Below are positions 10,364 through 18,493 of a DNA stretch of 64,000 nucleotides, piece by piece (the first letter of the stretch is position 1; each line of letters opens with the position of its first letter). The notes beneath the pieces are model-generated. The model was not told where the DNA came from. It searched no databases and worked only from the letters and a program-made list of their open reading frames with translations. Location: assembly GCF_900129275.1 (NCBI RefSeq), contig NZ_FQUX01000001.1, forward strand, positions 1 to 64,000. The letters are read 5' to 3'. Position numbers and translations under genes: made by a program. Origin of the DNA: Arenibacter palladensis. Its GTDB lineage: Bacteria; Bacteroidota; Bacteroidia; Flavobacteriales; Flavobacteriaceae.

Positions 10364-11425
10364 TTATTCATTTATTGCTTTTAATCCTGCTTTCATATAC
10401 CCCATTGCATAAGCCATGCCCGCATACCATGGTGCATCGCAGGTCATTTGTGGAGTATGGTCGGGGATCAACACCCCTTTAAAATTGTTCTTCTTAAGAA
10501 TTCTAAGGATTTTGAACATGTCTATATCCCCTTCATCTACAAATACCTCTTTGTAATTGGGCACTTTCCCTACTATATTCCTAAAATGGATATAGCTGAT
10601 TTTTCCTTGCTTACTGTAGGTATCGGTGGCCTCATATACATCTCCCTCGGTCATCTCGGCTATAGACCCCAAACAAAATTCCAAATTGTTTGAAGGGCTA
10701 TGCCTCGTATCTATCAATTTTTGATACATATGAGGCTGATACACCAATCTTGGAGTATCTCTAATATAAGGCATTGGAGGGTCATCCGGGTGGGCCGCCA
10801 TTTTTACACCGGCTTCCTCTGCCACAGGAAGAATTTCATTGAGAAAATATTGTAAACGGCTCCAAAGTTCTACGTGGTCTATTTTTGGCAAAGTGCCTTC
10901 AGGGGCATTTTCATCATAGACCATATTCCAGACCATTCCATTGGGTATCGGCGTATCATCCCCACCGTCCATACCCACCGAAATAGCTTTGCCCCGCGCA
11001 TAAGGTGCCTGGGTTCTTGCTGCAACACCGGCGAGTGAAAAATTATACCCGAATACGGGAATACCTGCTTTGCCTACATTGCGAATTAGTTGTTTCAAAT
11101 TAGCCATTTGCTGTTCCTTTTTGGGGCCATCCAATAATATGTCATGCCAATGGGCCGGGTCGAAATTTTCAATAGCTTCTAATTCTAATCCATGATCATT
11201 TATCTCCTTTCTTATGGCCAACAATTCCTCCAATGACCATATTTCATTGGGATTACCAGCCTTGCCCCAGCCCTCTTTTCCTCCAATGGGCTGGTCCGCA
11301 TTATCCTTGTTATGGCCAAAGTAGTCTACCAAATGAATAACCAAATGAGTTGCGCCACATTGTTTTGCAAAATTATAGTGCTCGGTATTGAGCATATGTC
11401 TGTAAAGTCCAAATCCTAATTTCAT
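10364..11425 (-). CDS. uxuA: Mannonate dehydratase (UxuA family)
   Basis: Mannonate dehydratase removes water from D-mannonate to give 2-keto-3-deoxy-D-gluconate in the cytoplasm. The 353-residue protein shows the expected TIM-barrel features: the N-terminal WxxGD-like FGLYRHML segment, HLVDYFG near residue 32, the metal-site motif AAHPDDPP (His212, Asp214, Asp215), CLGSIAEM and IHFRNIVG blocks, and the C-terminal IPDHTPQM. It is the last gene of the left-pointing arm, 35 bp behind the CoA-transferase gene. Both lie downstream of a LacI-type operator at 12687. UxuA usually works in glucuronate breakdown, but no uronate isomerase or mannonate oxidoreductase gene is nearby; here the acid may come from oxidation of mannose (see SDR and lactonase entries). 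That role is inference. Confidence 0.92.
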   Translation of the reverse strand: MKLGFGLYRHMLNTEHYNFAKQCGATHLVIHLVDYFGHNKDNADQPIGGKEGWGKAGNPNEIWSLEELLAIRKEINDHGLELEAIENFDPAHWHDILLDGPKKEQQMANLKQLIRNVGKAGIPVFGYNFSLAGVAARTQAPYARGKAISVGMDGGDDTPIPNGMVWNMVYDENAPEGTLPKIDHVELWSRLQYFLNEILPVAEEAGVKMAAHPDDPPMPYIRDTPRLVYQPHMYQKLIDTRHSPSNNLEFCLGSIAEMTEGDVYEATDTYSKQGKISYIHFRNIVGKVPNYKEVFVDEGDIDMFKILRILKKNNFKGVLIPDHTPQMTCDAPWYAGMAYAMGYMKAGLKAINE

Positions 11426-11460
11426 AGCTAAATGTCTTTAGTTGTTTTTGTATTTATTCC

Positions 11461-12633
11461 TTATTCATTAAAATCGCAGAATTCCCTGAGTATTTCCTCC
11501 GCATGCTCATTAAGCAAGGGTGCCGACTTATATATCTTTTGGGGTGTATCACTGAACCATACAGGAAAACCGGTAGTCTTAACCTTGCCAATAGTGGGAT
11601 GCTCTATTTCTATAATCATCTCATTGTGCTTTATCTGAGGGTCATTGACCATTTCATCAAAGCTATTGACTTGGGAGCACCAAATATCATGTTCTAATAG
11701 TAGGGCCAACCATTCCTCAGTCGCTTTAGATTGAAATACAGCATCGAAGTCAAATCGAATTTCATCCCTACTTTCTATTATATTATTGGAAGCATACGCT
11801 TCTGAATCATATTTTTTTAAGCCAATGACCTGAGCCAATTTTTGTACGGAGTTCATACCGATGGCGATATATCCATCACTGGTATTGTAGAGCCCATATG
11901 GTGCTCCCAACCAGGGATTGGGGATACCACTTTCACTGCGTTCCGGGTTTGCTCCTTTGTGCAGGTATGCCGTAATTTCCTGTATATGGAAGCCTACCAC
12001 AGAGTTCAGCAAGTTCGCCTCGATTTTTTGGCCTTTTCCCGTTTTTGACCTGGAGTAAAGGGCAGCCATTATTGCCTGATTTATAAATAAACTGGTCAAT
12101 AAATCGGCCTGTCCAACGGCTGTAACCACTGGCATATCTCCCTTTTTCCCATTTAGAGCCGAACCGCCACCTATGGATTGTGCCAACAAATCTTGGCCTG
12201 CCCTATGTAAATATGGCCCCGAAGATCCATAGCCAGAACTTGAACAATACACCAATTTGGGGTTTGATTTTTTTATTTCCTCATACCCAAGACCCAACCT
12301 GTCCATAACTCCGGGACGAAAATTCTCAACAAGAATATCAGCCTTAGCTATAATTGACTTGGCAATTTTTACTCCTTCTGGGTCTTTTAAGTTTAATGCT
12401 ATACTGCGTTTATTTCTATTGAAACTAACAAATGAAATGCTTTCACCGTTGGGGTAAAGGTTCCCATATGCATAATGTCGCATCCAATCTCCTTTTTCCG
12501 GTTCTATCTTAATGATATCCGCCCCCATATCTCCCAACATCTGCGTTGCCCAAGGTCCTTGGGCCAATTGTGTAAAATCGGCCACGACCAATCCTTTCAA
12601 AGGACCTACATTTTCATTACTGTTATTGCTCAT
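11461..12633 (-). CDS. Class III CoA transferase (CaiB/BaiF family)
   Basis: Family III CoA transferases move CoA between carboxylic acids through an aspartyl-CoA thioester. The 390-residue protein has the family start GLVVADFTQLAQGPWATQMLGDMGADIIKIEP, the RSIALNLKDPEG segment, ENFRPGVMDRLGLGYE, and a candidate catalytic Asp148 in AGQDLLAQ. The C-terminal part has the usual HNEMIIEIEHPTIG block. The length is normal and the start ATG at 12633 is well placed, with a LacI-type palindrome 54 bp upstream, so this gene seems to open a transcript shared with uxuA. The acyl substrate is unknown. Its neighbours, an enoyl-CoA hydratase and a sugar-acid dehydratase, make a CoA-activated sugar-acid derivative conceivable, but nothing in the sequence proves it. 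Confidence 0.93.
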   Translation of the reverse strand: MSNNSNENVGPLKGLVVADFTQLAQGPWATQMLGDMGADIIKIEPEKGDWMRHYAYGNLYPNGESISFVSFNRNKRSIALNLKDPEGVKIAKSIIAKADILVENFRPGVMDRLGLGYEEIKKSNPKLVYCSSSGYGSSGPYLHRAGQDLLAQSIGGGSALNGKKGDMPVVTAVGQADLLTSLFINQAIMAALYSRSKTGKGQKIEANLLNSVVGFHIQEITAYLHKGANPERSESGIPNPWLGAPYGLYNTSDGYIAIGMNSVQKLAQVIGLKKYDSEAYASNNIIESRDEIRFDFDAVFQSKATEEWLALLLEHDIWCSQVNSFDEMVNDPQIKHNEMIIEIEHPTIGKVKTTGFPVWFSDTPQKIYKSAPLLNEHAEEILREFCDFNE

Positions 12634-12686
12634 TATGTGTATATATTAGGATATAAATATTTTATAACTTTTTTATTTATGTTTTG

Positions 12687-12700
12687 CTAAATCGGTTTAG
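12687..12700. promoter_or_regulatory. LacI-type operator before the CoA transferase gene
   Basis: CTAAATCGGTTTAG is an inverted repeat (CTAAA/TTTAG arms around a CG centre) of the kind bound by LacI-family repressors. It lies between the stop of the hydratase-lactonase gene and the CoA-transferase start, 54 bp upstream of that start on the minus strand. Identical copies precede susC and the GH38 gene, and near-copies precede lacI, so the local LacI protein is the likely binder. Confidence 0.75.
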
Positions 12701-12706
12701 TTTATC

Positions 12707-14530
12707 TTAATTATTAAAAACAACGCAGCTCGGGGACAATATTTCCTTAGTGCGATAACGTTCCTGTAATCTTCCGTCCTCTTTTATTTGGTACACCACT
12801 GTGTCATGGGAGTTCTGATGGCAAGCAATTAACCAATTGCCATCCGGGGTAATGTTAAATTCCCGTAATTCCTCACCCTTGGTATACTGACATTCAATTG
12901 GCTCAAGTTTGTCCTTAACTATTCTGAAAATGCTTATTGCCTCCAATTTTCTATTGGCAACGTATAGGAATTGACCATTAGGGTGAATACGTATGGCCGA
13001 TCCACTTGGCAGGTCAATATAATCATTGGGCAAGGCCGAATAGATTTCCTCTTCATCAAAAGAACCTTCTTTACGTTTCAAAACGGAAACGGTACCTGTC
13101 AACTCATTGTTTACATATCCCAAATTTCCGGCGGCATCAAAAACCATATGACGTGGGCCACTTCCTTTTGAAATTTTACAATCCTTAATATCATTAGGCA
13201 CCAAATTCTTTCCTTTAAAATGGTAGGCTTTAATTATATCTATTCCTAGGTCACATACATAAACATCCCTGCCATTGGGATGTACGGCAATCTGGTGTGC
13301 ATGAGGCGCTTCTTGACGCTCACTATTAATGCTACTTCCGACATGGCTATATTGTTGTACCGCGGGGCCTAATTTCCCTGAGGCGTCAACTGGAAACTGA
13401 TGAATATTCCCTGTAGCATAGCAGGCCACCAATACATTATTGCCAAAGGTTTTGATATGGCATGGATACCCCCCGGCTATGGGTTGTTCGTTCAAAAATT
13501 GCAACGAATAATCAGCATTGATTTTATAAGCCCCTACTTTAGGGGTTTCGCTTTCGTCTAATTCGTTAACGCAGTACAAAAACTGATGGTCATCACTAAC
13601 CACCAAATAACTGGGGTTACGTGCCATCATGGTATGTAAAGTTCTCAACTCACCGGTTTCGGTATTCAATTGAACTGTATATACTCCATGGCCTATACCT
13701 CCAAAACCAGGTATCGGATATTCCGTATAACTTCCTATAAATAAAATTAAAAGTGCAGCTTTCATATTTTTTTGAATAAAGTCTTGTATGGCCTTTTTTG
13801 CCTCAAGTCCGTAAAAAAGTTCGGTTACAGCCTTTGCTTCCTCCTCTATTTTCTGATCAAAAGACAAGGATGTTAGACTTAATTGAACCAACCTTTTCAA
13901 TTGTTTGATGGCACTAGGTGATCTACGGCTAAGTTTTTCCGCATATTGCATTACCGCTACATCAAATTCCCCTTCAGCAACAATCTGGTTTACGATTCCC
14001 CATGTGTGGAGCTGTTCGGATGAATATTGCGCTCCCAAATACAACATTTCCCTAACCCGGTTTACACCTATCTTTTGAATAAGGCGCTGGGTACCACCTC
14101 CCCCGGGAATCAAACTTAAAAATACTTCTGGCAGTCCCATCTTGGCACTGTCACTTGCTAAAATCAAATCACAGGAGAGTGCAATTTCAAAACCGCCCCC
14201 CAATGCAAATCCGTTCACTGCCGCTATCCAGGGCTTGGGAGCATTTTCAATGGCCTCATACAAAGCTATGCCCCTTTCTTGAAACGATCTAAACTGCTCT
14301 TCAGTTTGACTTCCATACTCCTTAATGTCCGCACCGGCCATGAAAGCACGTCCTGACCCAGTGATTACAGCTACTTTAACATACTCGTTATTATTGATAG
14401 TTACAATACCATCAATAATTTCATCCATCATTTGCCTGTTCATGGCATTTAGCTGCTCTGGTCTATTAAACTTTAGTATCGCAACCTTGTTTTCTATACT
14501 TAGGTTTATATTTTTGTACTTACTATCCAT
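12707..14530 (-). CDS. Enoyl-CoA hydratase fused to a beta-propeller lactonase
   Basis: The 607-residue frame joins two complete proteins. Residues 1-254 are a crotonase: oxyanion-hole segments FMAGADIKEY and NGFALGGGFE, and both catalytic glutamates of true hydratases (Glu115, Glu135). Residues 256-607 are a seven-bladed lactonase of the 6-phosphogluconolactonase type (LFIGSYTE, GSGPRHMVF, HPNGQFLYVANR). The linker is essentially absent: the hydratase ends FIQKN and Met256 begins an ordinary lactonase start. On the minus strand a run of seven A (13773-13767) spans the joint; with six A the hydratase would end in TGA overlapping the lactonase ATG. The fusion may therefore be a recent one-base change, an error or slippage. 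The frame follows the binding-protein gene with a 1-bp gap. The lactonase could open a hexonolactone; the hydratase substrate is unknown. Confidence 0.85.
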   Translation of the reverse strand: MDSKYKNINLSIENKVAILKFNRPEQLNAMNRQMMDEIIDGIVTINNNEYVKVAVITGSGRAFMAGADIKEYGSQTEEQFRSFQERGIALYEAIENAPKPWIAAVNGFALGGGFEIALSCDLILASDSAKMGLPEVFLSLIPGGGGTQRLIQKIGVNRVREMLYLGAQYSSEQLHTWGIVNQIVAEGEFDVAVMQYAEKLSRRSPSAIKQLKRLVQLSLTSLSFDQKIEEEAKAVTELFYGLEAKKAIQDFIQKNMKAALLILFIGSYTEYPIPGFGGIGHGVYTVQLNTETGELRTLHTMMARNPSYLVVSDDHQFLYCVNELDESETPKVGAYKINADYSLQFLNEQPIAGGYPCHIKTFGNNVLVACYATGNIHQFPVDASGKLGPAVQQYSHVGSSINSERQEAPHAHQIAVHPNGRDVYVCDLGIDIIKAYHFKGKNLVPNDIKDCKISKGSGPRHMVFDAAGNLGYVNNELTGTVSVLKRKEGSFDEEEIYSALPNDYIDLPSGSAIRIHPNGQFLYVANRKLEAISIFRIVKDKLEPIECQYTKGEELREFNITPDGNWLIACHQNSHDTVVYQIKEDGRLQERYRTKEILSPSCVVFNN

Positions 14531-14531
14531 T

Positions 14532-15680
14532 TCAAATAGATTGGTATAACTGATTTAATTTTTTCATAATGGTGTCCGAAGGAATGTCTTTGACAAGCCC
14601 GTTATGCAATAGTTCTGCACCCTGTTCCTGGAATTTGTTCCATCCCATGTGTTGTGGGCGCACATACGCTTTATTCATGGTGTCCATGGTATTGGCAAAA
14701 AAGTTGTTGCACAGCCTATTGTTCGCATCACTCTGCCATGCTTCAAGATTTCCAGGTTGACCTCCATTTTTGGTATAAATCCCCTCTTGGGTTTCCGCCT
14801 TTGCCACATAATTTACATAGGCTGCTGCCAGATCCCGATGCTCACAATGAGCAGATATAGCAAGGCCTACCCCGCCCAATATAGTAGAAACTTCTATGTT
14901 AGGATTTGTTGGGCTATTCCCAAACTTCACCAGGTTTTTAGCATATCCCGATCTGGAATAATTGGTATAGCCGAATAAAAATGGCGAATAGATTATCTCA
15001 TTATCCTCCGCCATACGGCTTAAGATCTGGATAGGATTCCAATTAATGGAATCGTGATGAAGGTATTCCAAATGTATTTTTAGTTCATCCAGAACTTGTA
15101 TGCCTAAACGATTTTCAATAATTTTATCCTTTATAAAATCCCTACCACCATCCTGCGCGCATAAGGTTAGGAAAGTGCACCAAAGATCGGTGGCACATAA
15201 GGGCCAGGCTACCATGTAGGAGCTCGGTATTATTTTATAGAAATCCAATAGTTCCGCCCTAGTTTTTGGAATATTTAAACCTAATTTTAAAATTAGATCT
15301 TCCCTATAGGCCGCAATCAAGGCCGCAGCATCTACAGCTAAAGCATAAAGATTGCCATTATAATAATAGCTTTGGTAACTGGGACCTACGGACTCCGCCT
15401 TCAATTTTTCCAAGCTATGCCTCGGAATCAATTTGTCTAAAGGCAACAGCAGGTTGTTAGCATTGGCCTGGCCCATATAAGGGTGATCAATAGTTATTAG
15501 ATCATAAACTTCAATCAGATTCTCAATAGGCATGTCCCCAAACTCTTTTAGGGAACGGATATCCCATTCTATATTCACCTCTGGGTGTATTTTTGCAAAT
15601 GCCGCCGAGGTTGCCTTAAGAGGTTCATAACCTCTGGGATGGTCCCAAGCGATGCCTTTTAATGTTATTGTTTTCAACAT
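14532..15680 (-). CDS. Solute-binding-protein (family 1) homologue without signal peptide
   Basis: The 382-residue protein has the fold signature of ABC sugar-binding proteins: an early RGYEPLKATSAAFAKIHPEVNIEW segment, LYALAVDAAALIAAYREDL, and the late GGVGLAISAHCEHRDLAAAYVNYVAK block. Unlike transport proteins it starts directly with MLKTITLKGIAWDHP. It has no hydrophobic leader or lipobox, and an in-frame stop five codons upstream (15695-15693) rules out a longer N-terminus. No ABC permease or ATPase gene is in the window. It is therefore probably cytoplasmic and binds a metabolite there, or is an enzyme or sensor built on this fold. It is tightly packed between the SDR gene (12 bp) and the hydratase-lactonase gene (1 bp), so it belongs to the same pathway. 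Function unknown. Confidence 0.82.
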   Translation of the reverse strand: MLKTITLKGIAWDHPRGYEPLKATSAAFAKIHPEVNIEWDIRSLKEFGDMPIENLIEVYDLITIDHPYMGQANANNLLLPLDKLIPRHSLEKLKAESVGPSYQSYYYNGNLYALAVDAAALIAAYREDLILKLGLNIPKTRAELLDFYKIIPSSYMVAWPLCATDLWCTFLTLCAQDGGRDFIKDKIIENRLGIQVLDELKIHLEYLHHDSINWNPIQILSRMAEDNEIIYSPFLFGYTNYSRSGYAKNLVKFGNSPTNPNIEVSTILGGVGLAISAHCEHRDLAAAYVNYVAKAETQEGIYTKNGGQPGNLEAWQSDANNRLCNNFFANTMDTMNKAYVRPQHMGWNKFQEQGAELLHNGLVKDIPSDTIMKKLNQLYQSI

Positions 15681-15692
15681 ATTATTGTTGGG

Positions 15693-16493
15693 TTACTTGT
15701 TTTCTTTTTTAGGTCTGGGATCGTATTGTATTGTATGGTTCATATATGCTCCGTCAATATAAATATCCGCTCCATTGATATAATTGGCCAAATCGCTGGC
15801 CATAAAAACCACTGTATTGGCCACGTCCGATACCTCACCCAAACGGCCCTGCGGAATCCACTGTTCAAACTTGTCCTTGCCAAACTTCTTGATCTCCTCC
15901 CTGTTCATATTTGTTTCAATGGCCCCTGGTGCAACGGAGACTACCCTAATACCTTTATCAGCTAGTTCCAAAGACAAACATTTAGAAAACATTTTAAGTC
16001 CTGCTTTGGCCGAACAATAGTGTATTAACCCTTTTCTGGGTACGGTATCATGTATGGAAGATATATTGATAATTACTCCACCGCCGTTGTTTTCCATTCT
16101 CCGGGCAGCTTGTTGTGAACAAAGAAAAGGACCTTTCAAATTAACACTAAGGACCCTGTCCCATTCGCTTTCTTCCATATCTAAGACATGTTCTACGGTC
16201 TCACAACCAGCATTATTTACCAAAACATCAATAGACCCCATGGCCATGTCCATTTTTTGGAATAATTTTTTTACCTCGACCCCATTGGATACATCCGCTC
16301 CTCCACAACTTACATTCACGCCGTAGGTTTCCCTTATTTCATTAGCCAGAATCTCGGCCTTTTCCTTATTCTTATAATAATTGATAAAAACATCCGCGCC
16401 GCTGCTAGCCAATTGCTTACAGATTTCAGCTCCTATACCCATACTTCCACCGGTCACCAATACCTTTTTCCCTTTCAGATTTATTTCTTTCAT
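15693..16493 (-). CDS. Short-chain dehydrogenase, glucose 1-dehydrogenase-like
   Basis: This classical SDR of 266 residues uses NAD(P). It shows the cofactor motif TGGSMGIG (14-21), NNAG (93-96), the catalytic Ser145/146, Tyr159 and Lys163 (YCSAK), and a C-terminal PGAIETNMN...IPQGRLGEVSDVA block that resembles Bacillus-type glucose 1-dehydrogenases. Such enzymes oxidise an aldose at C1 to the lactone. In this operon a lactonase and mannonate dehydratase follow, so oxidation of D-mannose to mannono-lactone is an attractive but unproven role; other sugar or hydroxy-acid oxidations are possible because SDR substrates cannot be read from sequence. It sits 12 bp before the binding-protein homologue and 21 bp after the first cupin gene. 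Confidence 0.9.
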   Translation of the reverse strand: MKEINLKGKKVLVTGGSMGIGAEICKQLASSGADVFINYYKNKEKAEILANEIRETYGVNVSCGGADVSNGVEVKKLFQKMDMAMGSIDVLVNNAGCETVEHVLDMEESEWDRVLSVNLKGPFLCSQQAARRMENNGGGVIINISSIHDTVPRKGLIHYCSAKAGLKMFSKCLSLELADKGIRVVSVAPGAIETNMNREEIKKFGKDKFEQWIPQGRLGEVSDVANTVVFMASDLANYINGADIYIDGAYMNHTIQYDPRPKKENK

Positions 16494-16514
16494 TTTTAAT
16501 ACTTGTCTAAATAA

Positions 16515-16934
16515 TTAGATTATTAGCAATTCCAATTTACCCTTGACCAAAATTTCCAGTTCCTTTCTTTTTGAATCGCTGAGAGCTAAATGTTCAAAAT
16601 CCGCAATATGGGTATTCGATTTTTCGGCAATCAAGACTTCACTTCCTTCTTCCATTGCTATGTTGTGCCAAACTCCTTTCGGAATATTATAGATTTGGTT
16701 AATCCTCATAGGTTCCAATTCAAACTGCGGTTCGTTATTGACAATTTCAGCTGCTATAAGTACTGCCTTCCCAGCAATGGCAACAAAAACTTCGTCGGTT
16801 TCCAAGTGGACATCCAAGTGGGAGATATTATTTATATGCTGCTCTTCCGTATAATTCAATTTTGCCAATTGCCATCCATCCTCTATAATAAAAGGATGGT
16901 ATCCTTTTTCCTTTGTCTTAAATTCTTTAATCAT
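16515..16934 (-). CDS. Small single-domain cupin protein
   Basis: The 139-residue protein is a single beta-barrel cupin. The first cupin motif is seen as HLDVHLETDEVFVAIAG (about 40-56) and the second as IYNIPKGVWHNIAM (about 84-97), keeping the metal-binding His of the PxGxxH pattern. No signal peptide is present, so it is cytoplasmic. Small cupins in sugar-acid clusters may act as isomerases, ring-opening enzymes or sugar sensors; which of these applies cannot be said. A diverged paralogue is encoded at 19221-19616 in the same operon. It lies between the MFS gene (52 bp) and the SDR gene (21 bp). Confidence 0.8.
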   Translation of the reverse strand: MIKEFKTKEKGYHPFIIEDGWQLAKLNYTEEQHINNISHLDVHLETDEVFVAIAGKAVLIAAEIVNNEPQFELEPMRINQIYNIPKGVWHNIAMEEGSEVLIAEKSNTHIADFEHLALSDSKRKELEILVKGKLELLII

Positions 16935-16986
16935 GCGTATTAAAAACTATAACCTAAAGCGACCTCTTCTAGAAAATCGCAGGTCT

Positions 16987-18450
16987 TTAATTTATTTTTC
17001 TATTATTGTTCTTGTCTTCTCGCCAATACATTTCAATTTCCTCCAAAGTCTTTCCTTTTGTTTCGGGTACATATTTCCAAATAAACCAAATTGCCGGCAG
17101 GGTTAAAGCCGCATAAACAAAAAAGGTGCCTGAAGGCATAATTTTTTCTATTAAAATAGGATTGGTCAAGGTGATAAAAAAACCTGTAACCATTAAAGCG
17201 AAGCTACCAAGGGAAACTGCGAACCCACGTATGCGCGTAGGGAAAATTTCACTAATAATCACCCAAACGATGGGTCCGAACGAAAACGCAAAACTAGCCA
17301 CGTACATCAACAAAGGAATAATTACATATTGGGATCCAATTGCGAACAAAACGGCTACACCGGTTAGGGAAATAAACGCACCAACAACTCCAACAAGCAA
17401 AAGCTTTCTACGCCCAAATTTTTCAATGTTCATAATTGCCACGAAAGTAAACGCACTATTGACTACGCCTACCAATACAGCACCTAAAAAGGAGCTTTCC
17501 ACGCTCTGTATGGATTCATTTATAATATTCGGAGCAAAATACATGATTGCCGCTATTCCACTTAAATGGGAAAACATTGGCAACAATACTCCTATCAAAA
17601 GCGGAACTCTTAAATAAGGTTTTAATAATTCCTTGATTCCCGCACTTTCCTCATTTACCACCTCTTTTATTTCTGCAATTTGAATTTGTGCATACTCTCT
17701 TCCATTGATTTTTTCCATAATTTTTTCCGCTTCATCATATCGCCCTTTTGAAATAAGCCATCTTGGTGTTTCCGGCACTATAAATAGTAAAATCAAGAAT
17801 AGCAGAGCAATAGGTATTTCCGTTCCGAACATACCTCGCCATAGCTCTTCTACAAACAACCATTCCCAAAATCCAGTAGGTGCGTTGGAAATTACTCCAG
17901 CTGCATTTCCGGCATTGGTCAATACCAACCAATCCACTAAAAATGCCAAAAGTATACCCAAGGTTATGGATAACTGATATAAGGACACCATTCTACCCCT
18001 ATTTTGGGGCAAGGAAAGTTCTGATATATAAATGGGAGCAACTACAGAGGTTACACCTACACCGATCCCACCAACAATACGCACCAAAATTAAAAATGTA
18101 AATGCTAAATCTTCATCAGCAGTGAGCCAATAGGCCTGATCCAAATCACCCAAAAACTGCGGGGGTAACATAGAACCAAATGCGGAAAAAGTCAAGCAAA
18201 TTGCAGCTATGATCAAAGCTTTTTTTCTTCCGAATCTGTCCGTTATAGATCCTGCCACTACACAACCTAAAATGGTTCCCAACAATGCCGACGACACCAA
18301 CCAACCTAGCTCTACAGCAGATAAATTAAAATGTTGTTCCAAAAAAGTATTGCATCCCGAGATAATTGCCGTATCGTAACCAAAAAGAAAACCTCCAATG
18401 GTTGAAACAAAGCTTATTCCCAACAAATAATTGGATTTTTTAGTTTTCAT
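16987..18450 (-). CDS. MFS sugar porter (inner-membrane sugar:H+ symporter)
   Basis: The 487-residue protein belongs to the sugar porter family of the major facilitator superfamily, with twelve predicted membrane segments. Diagnostic motifs are GGFLFGYDTAIISG in TM1, DRFGRKKAL after TM2, VPETPRWLISKGR before the central loop, a second GRRKLLL after TM8 and VPETKGKTLEE at the C-terminus. It would bring a monosaccharide released in the periplasm, probably mannose from its setting, into the cytoplasm. It lies between the RraA-like gene (43 bp) and a cupin gene (52 bp), so it travels with the proposed oxidative pathway. A second, related porter is encoded at 47128-48501 in the opposite arm. Confidence 0.93.
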   Translation of the reverse strand: MKTKKSNYLLGISFVSTIGGFLFGYDTAIISGCNTFLEQHFNLSAVELGWLVSSALLGTILGCVVAGSITDRFGRKKALIIAAICLTFSAFGSMLPPQFLGDLDQAYWLTADEDLAFTFLILVRIVGGIGVGVTSVVAPIYISELSLPQNRGRMVSLYQLSITLGILLAFLVDWLVLTNAGNAAGVISNAPTGFWEWLFVEELWRGMFGTEIPIALLFLILLFIVPETPRWLISKGRYDEAEKIMEKINGREYAQIQIAEIKEVVNEESAGIKELLKPYLRVPLLIGVLLPMFSHLSGIAAIMYFAPNIINESIQSVESSFLGAVLVGVVNSAFTFVAIMNIEKFGRRKLLLVGVVGAFISLTGVAVLFAIGSQYVIIPLLMYVASFAFSFGPIVWVIISEIFPTRIRGFAVSLGSFALMVTGFFITLTNPILIEKIMPSGTFFVYAALTLPAIWFIWKYVPETKGKTLEEIEMYWREDKNNNRKIN

Positions 18451-18493
18451 AAATTATTATTCTAATAAACCAACCCTTCCTTTGAGGACAAGG

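Noticed and set aside
14649-14978. 109-codon plus-strand frame opposite the binding-protein homologue
   Set aside because: Shadow of a clear coding region, with many Cys/His/Tyr residues and no family resemblance.
14532-15680. Reading the binding-protein homologue as part of an ABC sugar importer
   Set aside because: No signal peptide is possible and no permease or ATPase gene is present.
17126-17617. 163-codon plus-strand frame opposite the sugar porter gene
   Set aside because: Its length follows from the membrane-protein codons of the opposite strand; no promoter or homology is visible.
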